Origin: JAWXCH01 sp034440595 | Lineage (GTDB): Bacteria; Planctomycetota; Planctomycetia; Pirellulales; JALHPA01 | Direction: 5' to 3' | DNA: 8,411 nt | Assembly: GCA_034440595.1 (NCBI GenBank) | Contig: JAWXCH010000579.1 | Span: 1-8,411, forward strand | In this document: positions 1 through 6,078 of the stretch, piece after piece | Layout of the letters: each line of letters starts with the position of its first letter | Position numbering within the stretch: position 1 is the first letter of the stretch | The notes under the pieces: generated by a model | The model's input: only the letters and a program-made list of their open reading frames with translations | Told to the model about the DNA's origin: nothing | Databases searched by the model: none | Translations under genes and position numbers: made by a program

Positions 1-462
1 AGCCAGGCCTTGCCACCTTCCAAGCAGCTTGAAAAGCGTCCGACGTTACGCGGCAAGCACGTCTTGGTGGTCGACGCCGACGAAGGTGTCCGCAACAATG
101 CCCACGCCTTGCTCGAACGATACGGCTGCATCGTCGAAACCGCACACGATGGCGGCGAAGCAATCTTCATGGTCCGCAACATGCTGGGCGAAGATGGCTA
201 CGACGCGATCCTGGCCGACATTCGTCTGCCGGATATGACCGGGCACGAGTTCATGCTAAAGCTCAAAGAACTCCTAGAACATGTGCCGCTGATCCTGCTG
301 GCCGACTATGGGTACGATCCCGGACACAATCTGGTCAAGTGCTCTCAATCTGGTCTGCCAAAGAACTGGGTGCTCTGCAAGCCGTTCCGCTTGGATCAAT
401 TGCTCGAAACGGTCGAGCGCGTAATCGGTGCCTCGCCATCGCGTGTCCAGCAGACGACCTGA
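1..462 (+). CDS. Response regulator receiver domain, 5' end cut by window
   Basis: Receiver (CheY-like) domain that accepts a phosphoryl group on Asp. Numbered from the TTG at position 10, the acidic pocket is VVDADEG (D22, D24), the phospho-acceptor is D70 in LADIRLPDMTG, and the conserved Lys is K124 in CKPF. Where PhoB-type receivers have Thr in 'MLTARG', this protein has Ala (A98 in ILLADYG), so the usual Thr/Ser switch residue appears to be missing. The reading frame is open through the left edge (AGC CAG GCC before the TTG), and the TTG has no visible ribosome binding site. It may therefore be the C-terminal receiver of a longer protein, for example a hybrid histidine kinase, rather than a stand-alone regulator. 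The domain fills the protein, and no output domain follows before the TGA at 460-462. The phosphoesterase gene begins 15 bases downstream on the same strand, so co-transcription is plausible. Confidence 0.85.
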   Translation, partial: SQALPPSKQLEKRPTLRGKHVLVVDADEGVRNNAHALLERYGCIVETAHDGGEAIFMVRNMLGEDGYDAILADIRLPDMTGHEFMLKLKELLEHVPLILLADYGYDPGHNLVKCSQSGLPKNWVLCKPFRLDQLLETVERVIGASPSRVQQTT

Positions 463-477
463 TACGCTGGCTGGCCG

Positions 478-1722
478 ATGCTCATCTTTCTCGCCCTGAT
501 CATACTTGCGTTGGCCATGTTTGGACATGCCTCGCTGTTGATCGGCTGGGTCAACCGCATTCATTCCACCGGTCTGCGGCGCTGGCTAGTGAAGTCCCTT
601 TCGTTGCCCCTGCTGCCACTCGTTCCGCTGGCTCCACTGCTGTTGCTGACTTGGAACGATCTTACATCGTCACTGCGAATACTGCTGTCCGATACTCCGA
701 CCAGCTCTTCGTTATCGCTTGAGTCACTCGCAGAACTCTCATTCTGGACGACCACTTTCGGTCCAACTCCGCTGCGTAGCATCGCGGTCCTCTATGTGCT
801 GTTTTGCGCCGTGGTGGCTATCCCAATTCTTGGATTCACTGTCTACCATCGGCGGCGCAAGCGCCTGCCCAAGTGCGTCGTCTACTCGCGCCACATCGAC
901 TGCGACACCGTGGCCGCCATAGGACACGTCCCTGCTGCCGGTCGGCTAGCACAGTGGGTGACCGCAATTCCAGGCAACCAGATATTCCGACTGCGATTGG
1001 AAGAGCGGCACATTCGCTGCCCGCGACTGTCAACCGAGCTGGACGGGCTGTCCATCGTACAGATCACCGACTTACACATGACCGGGCGTGTCACGCCAGA
1101 TTATTTTCACCAGGTCGTGCGGCAAGCCAACGCCTGGCAGCCAGATATTATTGCGATCACAGGGGATCTTGTAGATGAGGCAGAGTGCACAGAGCCTCTA
1201 CTGGAGATTTTCGCCGGGCTGCGTGCGCCCCACGGAATTTACTTTGTATTGGGCAACCACGACTTTCGCTGCGGCGACTTGCCACGCTTTCGGCAACAAT
1301 TGGAACAGGCGGGCCTGATCGACCTCGGCGGAAAGTGCCACCACCTGTCCATCAAGAACTGCGACATCCTTCTGGCCGGCAACGAGCTGCCTTGGCTGCC
1401 CCCTGCCGCCGACATGAGCGCCCTGCCCGCGCGACCGGATCAACTGCGCGTGCTCCTGTCACATTCCCCCGACCAGTTTCGCTGGGCACAGCAGCACCGG
1501 TTCGATCTCATGCTGGCCGGCCACACGCACGGCGGGCAGATTTGCTTTCCATTGATCGGCCCGACGCTTTGCCCAAGCTGGTACGGCACCCGCTATGCCG
1601 AGGGGGACTTTGCTGCCGGTGGCACGTACATGCACGTTAGTCGCGGCGTTTCGGGAGAATTGCCTCTACGGTGGAACTGTCCGCCAGAACTGAGTAAGAT
1701 CGTGTTGCGAGCAGGATCATGA
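478..1722 (+). CDS. Membrane-anchored calcineurin-like metallophosphoesterase (YaeI/YkuE type)
   Basis: A 414-residue protein predicted to hydrolyse phosphoesters with a two-metal centre; its substrate cannot be told from sequence. The N-terminal part has hydrophobic segments at about residues 1-23, 41-58 and 101-122, followed by a basic stretch (YHRRRKR) that suggests a cytoplasmic side. All family metal-binding motifs are present in order: D198-L-H200 (ITDLHMTG), G229-D230-LV-D233, G259-N260-H261-D262, H329 (LLSHSPD) and G348-H-T-H-G-G-Q354. The layout of transmembrane segments then a phosphoesterase domain matches YaeI/YkuE-like proteins, some of which act on lipid head groups in the envelope; that substrate class is only a family-based suggestion. 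The ATG at 478 starts directly in a hydrophobic segment and has no clear Shine-Dalgarno sequence. The gene lies 15 bases after the receiver gene. The TGA at 1720-1722 is followed by a REP-like repeat. No key residue is missing. Confidence 0.92.
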   Translation: MLIFLALIILALAMFGHASLLIGWVNRIHSTGLRRWLVKSLSLPLLPLVPLAPLLLLTWNDLTSSLRILLSDTPTSSSLSLESLAELSFWTTTFGPTPLRSIAVLYVLFCAVVAIPILGFTVYHRRRKRLPKCVVYSRHIDCDTVAAIGHVPAAGRLAQWVTAIPGNQIFRLRLEERHIRCPRLSTELDGLSIVQITDLHMTGRVTPDYFHQVVRQANAWQPDIIAITGDLVDEAECTEPLLEIFAGLRAPHGIYFVLGNHDFRCGDLPRFRQQLEQAGLIDLGGKCHHLSIKNCDILLAGNELPWLPPAADMSALPARPDQLRVLLSHSPDQFRWAQQHRFDLMLAGHTHGGQICFPLIGPTLCPSWYGTRYAEGDFAAGGTYMHVSRGVSGELPLRWNCPPELSKIVLRAGS

Positions 1723-1736
1723 GCATCGACTTTTCA

Positions 1737-1815
1737 GTGTGCCACTGGCTCTGCCAGTGCTGAGAAACTGTCGTGCTTTCAAGCGATTCACACTGGCAAA
1801 GCCCATTGGCACACA
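1737..1815. repeat. REP/BIME-like imperfect inverted repeat
   Basis: Two related units face each other between the phosphoesterase and J-domain genes. The left unit (1737-1759) contains a perfect small hairpin, CACTGGC-TCT-GCCAGTG (1743-1759), preceded by GTGTGC. The right unit (1789-1815) is its near reverse complement: its outer arm is CACTGGC-AAA-GCCCATTG followed by GCACACA. Aligned, the two units differ at only a few positions plus one inserted base, so the whole region could also fold as one long stem with a loop of about 30 bases. Small hairpins in convergent pairs between genes are the hallmark of REP/BIME elements. A related core (CACTGGCAAAGCCAGTG) is, to my recollection, frequent in planctomycete genomes, but I cannot verify this here. 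Confidence 0.6.
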
Positions 1816-1846
1816 ACCAATTTCCCTCCACCTCCGTCCGCTTTAC

Positions 1847-2272
1847 ATGCTCCTGGCACAGCAACACTACTGGCCGACACCGATCGACTTATTGACGATC
1901 GCACTGTTTGCGGTTGGCCTGCTGCTCGTTGTCGTTTTCGGCTTCACCTTCATGGCGCTGGACGTGCGGCGCTGGATGCGCTCGTTTCGTCGGGGGCTGG
2001 TTATTGTGACCAACTACCTGCCCGGCATTCCACGCTGGGCCAGAACGCAAACTCCGCGCTGCCTGATCGCACTTGGCCTGCGGTTACCTTGCAAGGAGTT
2101 CGATGTGCTGCGCGCCTATCGGGAAAAAGTAAAGAAGCTGCACCCCGACCGAGGCGGCGACAACACGCGGTTCTTGCGCCTGCAAGAAAACTTTGAGCAG
2201 GCACTGGCATTTGTGCGTCAAGAAGCCAGTGCTGCGGAGAATGAACAAAGTAGTCAGTCTGGCACAGGCTAG
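1847..2272 (+). CDS. Small membrane protein with C-terminal J domain (DnaJ-like)
   Basis: A 141-residue protein with one transmembrane segment (about residues 14-38, LLTIALFAVGLLLVVVFGF), a basic linker, and a J-domain core at about 72-125. The invariant His-Pro-Asp is at 99-101 (KKLHPDRGGD), following the helix EFDVLRAYREKV. J domains bind DnaK-type Hsp70 and stimulate its ATPase, so this is probably a membrane-tethered co-chaperone working on the cytoplasmic face. It lacks the Gly/Phe, zinc-finger and C-terminal substrate-binding regions of full DnaJ. The frame is open upstream to a GTG at 1739, but that start lies inside the REP-like repeat and would add 36 residues of low-quality sequence. 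The ATG at 1847 gives a compact N-terminus and is preferred, although no strong ribosome binding site precedes it. The C-terminal tail is Ser/Gln-rich. It lies on the same strand as the phosphoesterase, about 125 bases after it. Its client is unknown. Confidence 0.8.
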   Translation: MLLAQQHYWPTPIDLLTIALFAVGLLLVVVFGFTFMALDVRRWMRSFRRGLVIVTNYLPGIPRWARTQTPRCLIALGLRLPCKEFDVLRAYREKVKKLHPDRGGDNTRFLRLQENFEQALAFVRQEASAAENEQSSQSGTG

Positions 2273-2309
2273 AAAAAAGCGGCCTCTCAATCCATGATCG
2301 AGAGGCCGC
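2273..2309 (-). terminator. Rho-independent terminator of the lamin-tail gene, at a convergent junction
   Basis: A perfect 10-bp stem, GCGGCCTCTC (2279-2288) with GAGAGGCCGC (2300-2309), and an 11-base loop. Six A residues at 2273-2278 give a run of six U after the stem on the - strand, so it should end transcription of the 3056-2352 gene. On the + strand it directly follows the TAG of the J-domain gene, but only an AT-rich AATATTT follows, so termination in that direction would be weaker. The same stem occurs again at 3312-3348. Confidence 0.85.
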
Positions 2310-2351
2310 AATATTTCACAGATGCTCATCCGTGTTGAACTTAATCTTAGA

Positions 2352-3056
2352 CTAGGCAGCCAGCTTGCGACGGCGGATTGCCATCGCAACACCACCGGCA
2401 ACGGCGATGCCTGCCAATGCAATGCTGGTCGGTTCTGGAACTGGTTGAAAATAACCAGGATTTCCGGTTGCACCACCGATGCCAGTAACCCAGCCGTTGG
2501 GTGGCAGAACCCCACTCAAGTCGTAAACGCCGCCACCAGCCATCAGGTCGGTAAATTCCCAGTTTGTGGCGTGCGTGTTGGTACCGAGTGCTCCCAGAAT
2601 CTTAGGCACAGCGGCACGCTCTTGTGTACGAGGGTAAACGCTCGAGCCAAATGTCAATCGATCCATAAGGGCATTGCTACCATCGTAGATATTGATCTCG
2701 TCCCCGTTGCCGATACCTTGGTTGCTACCGCCAGCTACTTTGATTGTACCTGGCAATCCCCAAGTCGTGCGAAAATCGGCAGCCGCCGCTTCAGTGATCA
2801 AGACCGTTTCGCCAGGAGCGACGATACCGAACCCGGACAAGCTAAACGAACCAGGTGTATTGGTGTTATCGTCATAGCTCCAGCCGGTCATGTCAATCGG
2901 AGCACCACCAGTGTTGGTCAACTCAATAAACTCACCGCCGGCATTGTCGCCGCGATACATGAACTCGGTGATGAACATCGCGGCATTGGCGGCGACGGAC
3001 GAGAATCCGGCAACCACAAAAGCCAGCAAACAAACCGCAAACTGATTCCAACGCAT
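2352..3056 (-). CDS. Secreted lamin-tail domain protein with PEP-CTERM sorting signal
   Basis: A 234-residue precursor. Residues 1-25 form a signal peptide (hydrophobic CLLAFVVAGFSSVA, probable cleavage ANA|A). Residues from about 27 form a lamin-tail (LTD) beta-sandwich: MFITEFMY, GEFIELTNTGGAPIDMTGWSYDD, FGIVAPGETVLIT and GNGDEINIYD are the typical strands. The C-terminus is a PEP-CTERM signal: VPEPTSIAL (206-214), a Gly/Ala-rich hydrophobic helix, then RRRK (228-231) and LAA. In known systems an exosortase processes this signal during export, placing the protein at the cell surface or in the extracellular matrix. The LTD is thought to act as a binding or structural module; no catalytic residues are evident. 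The ATG at 3054-3056 has a strong ribosome binding site (GAGGAG, 8-9 bases upstream). Its closest relative here is the first half of the 6759-5389 gene, nearly co-linear over the whole LTD (about two thirds identical by eye). It is transcribed towards the J-domain gene. Confidence 0.9.
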   Translation of the reverse strand: MRWNQFAVCLLAFVVAGFSSVAANAAMFITEFMYRGDNAGGEFIELTNTGGAPIDMTGWSYDDNTNTPGSFSLSGFGIVAPGETVLITEAAAADFRTTWGLPGTIKVAGGSNQGIGNGDEINIYDGSNALMDRLTFGSSVYPRTQERAAVPKILGALGTNTHATNWEFTDLMAGGGVYDLSGVLPPNGWVTGIGGATGNPGYFQPVPEPTSIALAGIAVAGGVAMAIRRRKLAA

Positions 3057-3311
3057 TTTCTTTTCTCCTCAGGGTAAATATTCGCGAAGCGACACAGTGC
3101 ATCTCTTCTGTGTGATAGCAAAGAATCTATCCCGCGAGTGTGAGGAGAAGATGGGAGGATCATGGCGATTACGCAAGAGTTTTGTTAGGACCGCGTAAGC
3201 AGCCACCTTTGGCATGGGTATTTCATGAAGTTTTTGCGTGAAAATGGACCAAAATCGAACATTCGATTCCGCAATTTTGTCAGCCGGCCGGACGTGCGGA
3301 TTAGAGAAAAT
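3057..3311. other. Intergenic region upstream of the lamin-tail gene
   Basis: Between the start of the 3056-2352 gene and the terminator of the next upstream gene I see no coding sequence. On the - strand it holds the GAGGAG ribosome binding site, a small hairpin with GATAG/CTATC arms (3114-3118 and 3127-3131), and an AACAAAACTCTTGCG stretch around 3173-3187. A similar stretch recurs upstream of two other PEP-CTERM genes. The promoter must lie here, but I cannot name convincing -35 and -10 boxes. Confidence 0.5.
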
Positions 3312-3348
3312 GCGGCCTCTCGAACTGCTTCAGAAATCGAGAGGCCGC
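3312..3348 (-). terminator. Terminator of the propeller/dockerin gene
   Basis: A perfect 12-bp stem, GCGGCCTCTCGA (3312-3323) with TCGAGAGGCCGC (3337-3348), and a 13-base loop. It lies 56 bases downstream of the stop codon at 3405. On the - strand the stem is followed by ATTTTCTCTAA, a modest U tract. Its outer 10 bp are identical to the stem at 2279-2309, and both share a TCACAGATGCYCAT flank on the gene-proximal side. Confidence 0.8.
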
Positions 3349-3404
3349 CACAAAATCACAGATGCCCATCTCAGGTGGTCACCACTGTAGAACGGCAGCA
3401 TCAA

Positions 3405-5138
3405 CTATGCCGCGAACTTACGGCGACGGGCTATCAAGGCGAGACCACCAATCGCGCCAATTGCAAACAATGCCAGGCTAGTCGGCTCCGGGACGGCGCT
3501 GACCAAGGGGGTTCCTTTTCCCCAGCTACCAAGGACCAGATTAAGATCGTCCTGACCAACAAAACCGTCGTCGCTCGGATCCCCTTGCAGCGGATCGCCA
3601 GAGGGTACGCTATCTCCCCAGTTGCTCAGAATTAGATTGAGATCGTCCTGCCCAACAAATCCATCGCCGTTCAAGTCCGCCGGATCGGCGGCCAGGACGC
3701 CGATCAACTGTGCATCAAATCTCAGATCACTGTCCGCCAGAGACGAAGTATGCACCTCGATGGCCAGCGTGTTCGTGCCACCGAGCAAGAAGTTCGGATC
3801 AATCAAGAACGTCCGCCACGTGTTCTGCAAGCTATCCGCCACGGGTGTGAGTGCCAGGTCATTGTCCACAGCACCAGCTCCGAGACTAAAGCGAGTGATT
3901 TCGTTGCCATTGAGAAATACTGCTGCGCCGTCATCGACCAGCAGCTTCAGGGTGAGTTCGCTGGCCAACATGATCGGGTCGATTTCAAACGTCTTGCGAA
4001 ACTCGTAAGAGGCAGCCTTGCTGGCTGGGTTTCCACCAAACGACAGGATCGTTTGTTCATTCCCCTGACCAAAGCCAAATGGTCCGCTGCCGCTGGCCCA
4101 GCTTCCGTCGTTGGCACCCGGCTGATTCCAATCGACCGATCGAACTGCATTACCGTCTAAGTATTTCCAATCCGACGCGGCAGCAACGAGGGTCGTTGGA
4201 ATGACCGGGCCATCATTGCTCGTGCGGGCGTAATGATAAAGTATCGGCCCATCGAATGGTCCCCCTGGCGGGCCACGCTGCTCACTAATGGTGTAGAAAT
4301 TGTTGCCATAGGCGTCAAAGGCAATGGCTTCGGCGTTCGGTTCGACACTCGTTGGATGGACTGAAAACGTTTCATATGGAGGGGGACCAACATTGAGTGC
4401 TTGCGTCACAGTCTGTCCCGGCGCACGATGAAACATGTATCCGGTACCGGTTTGATTACGGACAAGAATTTCATTACCACTGGGAGAGATGGAAGCGCCG
4501 TTGGCCTGCGGAATCGCCAGCGTCGCAATCTGAGTCATGGCCTGCGTGCCGACAGCACCAAACTGCGACTGCGTAGCACGGAAAAATTTCGCCCCGGCAC
4601 TCCCAGTGTTTTCCTTAGATCCCAGGTACAAATCACCATCCACTGGATCAATAAACATCGATTCCACATCGGGAGCGGCAATGCTGAATACCTGGTCCTG
4701 AGCACCAGGGACAGTTTTGGTGAGTGGGCTTGGTGCCTGCTGCGCGGCATAGACGCTTGGCTCCGGAATGCGTGTTACGCGAACGTTGCCACCGCTCGCC
4801 GAATTGGTCACGTAGAGGTAATCCACCCCCGGTTCGGGACCTGCGCCAATGGAGATGTCTTCCCAGTCGGTATTGGTCGCACCGGTCAGGCTGTATGTGC
4901 CAAGCAGTTGCCCGGTCGTGCTGAGCGCGAAAAGGATGGGACCGCCGTCGTCGTTATGTGTCCACAGGACGTTGGCGTTGCTTCTGCTGGCGACCAGGCC
5001 CGAGGCCTCGTCGATAGCCGGGGCGGTGACGGTGCCGGCAATTGCTGGAGGATAGGTGAAGGTGGCGGCACTGGCAGCGTTTGCCGTGCTGTAAATGAAA
5101 ATAACTAACAAGACCCCCCTACAGAATCGCTGCGGCAC
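3405..5138 (-). CDS. Secreted multidomain protein: propeller-like N-terminus, beta-sandwich module, dockerin-like repeats, PEP-CTERM
   Basis: A 577-residue precursor when started at GTG 5138. That start is supported by AAAGGAAC about 8 bases upstream and by a good signal peptide directly after it (MPQRFCRGVLLVIFIYSTANA, cleavage near residues 20-24). Residues about 26-317 resemble a propeller-like family with the pattern SGL...(V)LW.HND.GG...G....G....DWEDI (S46, HND 61-63, WED 92-94); its activity is unknown. Residues about 322-481 (SDWKYLDG...SWASG...GFGQGNEQT...FRKTFEI...LLVDDGAAVFLNG...TNTLAIEVH) form a galactose-binding-like beta-sandwich common in large secreted bacterial proteins. Residues about 487-541 hold two dockerin-type-I-like calcium loops (DLNGDGFVGQDDLNLILSNWG and a DPSDDGFVGQDDLNLV copy). 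The end is VPEPTSLAL (549-557), a hydrophobic helix and RRRKFAA. The role is probably at the cell surface or in the matrix. The reading frame is open further upstream to 5351, but that stretch overlaps the previous gene's terminator. No hydrolase catalytic motif is seen. Confidence 0.86.
   Translation of the reverse strand: MPQRFCRGVLLVIFIYSTANAASAATFTYPPAIAGTVTAPAIDEASGLVASRSNANVLWTHNDDGGPILFALSTTGQLLGTYSLTGATNTDWEDISIGAGPEPGVDYLYVTNSASGGNVRVTRIPEPSVYAAQQAPSPLTKTVPGAQDQVFSIAAPDVESMFIDPVDGDLYLGSKENTGSAGAKFFRATQSQFGAVGTQAMTQIATLAIPQANGASISPSGNEILVRNQTGTGYMFHRAPGQTVTQALNVGPPPYETFSVHPTSVEPNAEAIAFDAYGNNFYTISEQRGPPGGPFDGPILYHYARTSNDGPVIPTTLVAAASDWKYLDGNAVRSVDWNQPGANDGSWASGSGPFGFGQGNEQTILSFGGNPASKAASYEFRKTFEIDPIMLASELTLKLLVDDGAAVFLNGNEITRFSLGAGAVDNDLALTPVADSLQNTWRTFLIDPNFLLGGTNTLAIEVHTSSLADSDLRFDAQLIGVLAADPADLNGDGFVGQDDLNLILSNWGDSVPSGDPLQGDPSDDGFVGQDDLNLVLGSWGKGTPLVSAVPEPTSLALFAIGAIGGLALIARRRKFAA
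3520..3676 (-). repeat. Tandem dockerin-encoding repeat, 96-bp period
   Basis: Two copies, near 3520-3580 and 3616-3676, line up at an offset of 96 bases (32 codons). Both begin CCCCAG on the + strand and share runs such as AGATCGTCCTG and CCAACAAA. Each encodes one D-x-x-x-D-G-x-V-G-Q-D-D-L-N-L loop, which in dockerins binds calcium. Clear similarity at the DNA level indicates a fairly recent or homogenised internal duplication. Confidence 0.75.
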
Positions 5139-5327
5139 TATTGAGTTCCTTTGTCCAACGAAACAGAAGCGAATCGACAAGCGACTCTGACTGACATGCT
5201 CCCCGCACTTAGACAGAAAATAGAGTCCGCGGCAGAAACGATTACAAGTTAGTTTTGTGTGAGGGAAGAGTCGATCCACACCACACGTCGCGATTTTGAA
5301 GAATGATTTGGACCAGAAATTGAAAAA

Positions 5328-5367
5328 ACTCCCTCTCAGGCGTGGGTCCACACGCCCAAGAGGGAGT
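5328..5367 (-). terminator. Terminator of the double lamin-tail gene
   Basis: Outer stem ACTCCCTCT (5328-5336) pairs with AGAGGGAGT (5359-5367). After a short internal mismatch an inner stem GGCGTG/CACGCC (5339-5344 and 5351-5356) follows. On the - strand the stem runs into TTTTTTC, a good U tract. It lies about 20 bases after the TAG at 5389-5391 and so ends the 6759-5389 transcript. It has no sequence in common with the GCGGCCTCTC stems. Confidence 0.85.
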
Positions 5368-5388
5368 ATCAGCGAGATTGATTACTAA

Positions 5389-6078
5389 CTAAGCCCTGAG
5401 GCGACGATTCGCAAACGCAAACGCACCTGCACCAACGATCAGGAGCAGGATGCTGCCGGGCTCAGGCACGGCCCCAGGGGAACCAATGCTAGTGCTCTCA
5501 TTCACCGCAGCAAAGGCTCCATTGACGCCGATCGCGCTCAGTGTCGAGATCGCAGCATTATTTAGGCCGGCGGCATTGTCGAATGTCATTGGTCCGCTAT
5601 TACCCCCAAAGGTCACGCTAGCTTCCGGCCCGTTGCTCCCGTTGAAGATATTGACGCCATCTCCCGATGTACTCAATCCAATGCCACTCCCAGAGTAAAG
5701 ACCGATCTGCAGACCTACGGGAGGGTTGGCACCAAACCACAGCGTTTTGAAGTCCGACACTAACATCGGGTCCGAGCCTTCAATAAATACCACTGATTCA
5801 CCTGGGGCAACAAGAGTGATACCGGTGAGCGGTGCGATTCCGGGTGTGGCCGATCCATCGTCCATTGACCAGCCACTAATGTCAATTGCGCTGCCAGTGC
5901 TATTTGTGAGTTCAAACCAATCCGATCCGATAAATGAATTACCACTACTCCACGGCGACACCTCGGAAATGAAGATGCCGGCCGCGTTAGCCGAGCTGGC
6001 TAGTCCAAAAATAACGCAAACGGAGAGAACCGCAGACAGTATCGTTCTTCCATTTCGGCGCTCATGGGCAAATTGCAT
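5389..6078 (-). CDS. Possible separate second gene inside the fusion (lamin-tail, PEP-CTERM)
   Basis: This is the second unit of the double precursor, listed apart because it could be translated on its own from ATG 6078. It would make a 229-residue protein with its own signal peptide (basic QFAHERRNGR, hydrophobic TILSAVLSVCVIFGLAS, cleavage ANA|A), one lamin-tail domain and a VPEPGSILLL...NRRLRA sorting tail, the usual size and layout of such proteins. The ATG is part of TAATG, the typical stop/start overlap of coupled genes, but the TAA is in the +1 frame relative to unit 1 rather than in its frame. The only purine-rich stretch upstream is AAGG about 11 bases away, so independent initiation would be weak. 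It overlaps the entry for the whole fusion and is an alternative reading of the same DNA. Confidence 0.4.
   Translation of the reverse strand: MQFAHERRNGRTILSAVLSVCVIFGLASSANAAGIFISEVSPWSSGNSFIGSDWFELTNSTGSAIDISGWSMDDGSATPGIAPLTGITLVAPGESVVFIEGSDPMLVSDFKTLWFGANPPVGLQIGLYSGSGIGLSTSGDGVNIFNGSNGPEASVTFGGNSGPMTFDNAAGLNNAAISTLSAIGVNGAFAAVNESTSIGSPGAVPEPGSILLLIVGAGAFAFANRRLRA

Noticed and set aside
1739..1846. GTG start for the J-domain gene
   Set aside because: It lies within the REP-like hairpin and adds 36 residues with no protein-like character. The ATG at 1847 starts just before the transmembrane segment.
2322..3077. A 251-residue + strand open frame opposite the lamin-tail gene
   Set aside because: It is the antisense shadow of a gene with clear domains, signal peptide and ribosome binding site; its own translation has no recognisable family features.
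2279..3348. CRISPR-like or transposon-end interpretation of the two identical hairpin stems
   Set aside because: There are only two copies about 1 kb apart in the same orientation, each positioned just after a stop codon and with a U-rich tail. No transposase or regular spacing is present, so terminators explain them better.
4401..5108. A 235-residue + strand open frame opposite the propeller/dockerin gene
   Set aside because: Antisense shadow in a high-GC coding region; the - strand product has multiple recognisable domains.
5139..5351. N-terminal extension of the propeller/dockerin gene up to a GTG at 5351
   Set aside because: The extension overlaps the terminator of the upstream gene, has an atypical composition, and would bury the signal peptide. 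The GTG at 5138 has a good ribosome binding site and starts a clean signal peptide.
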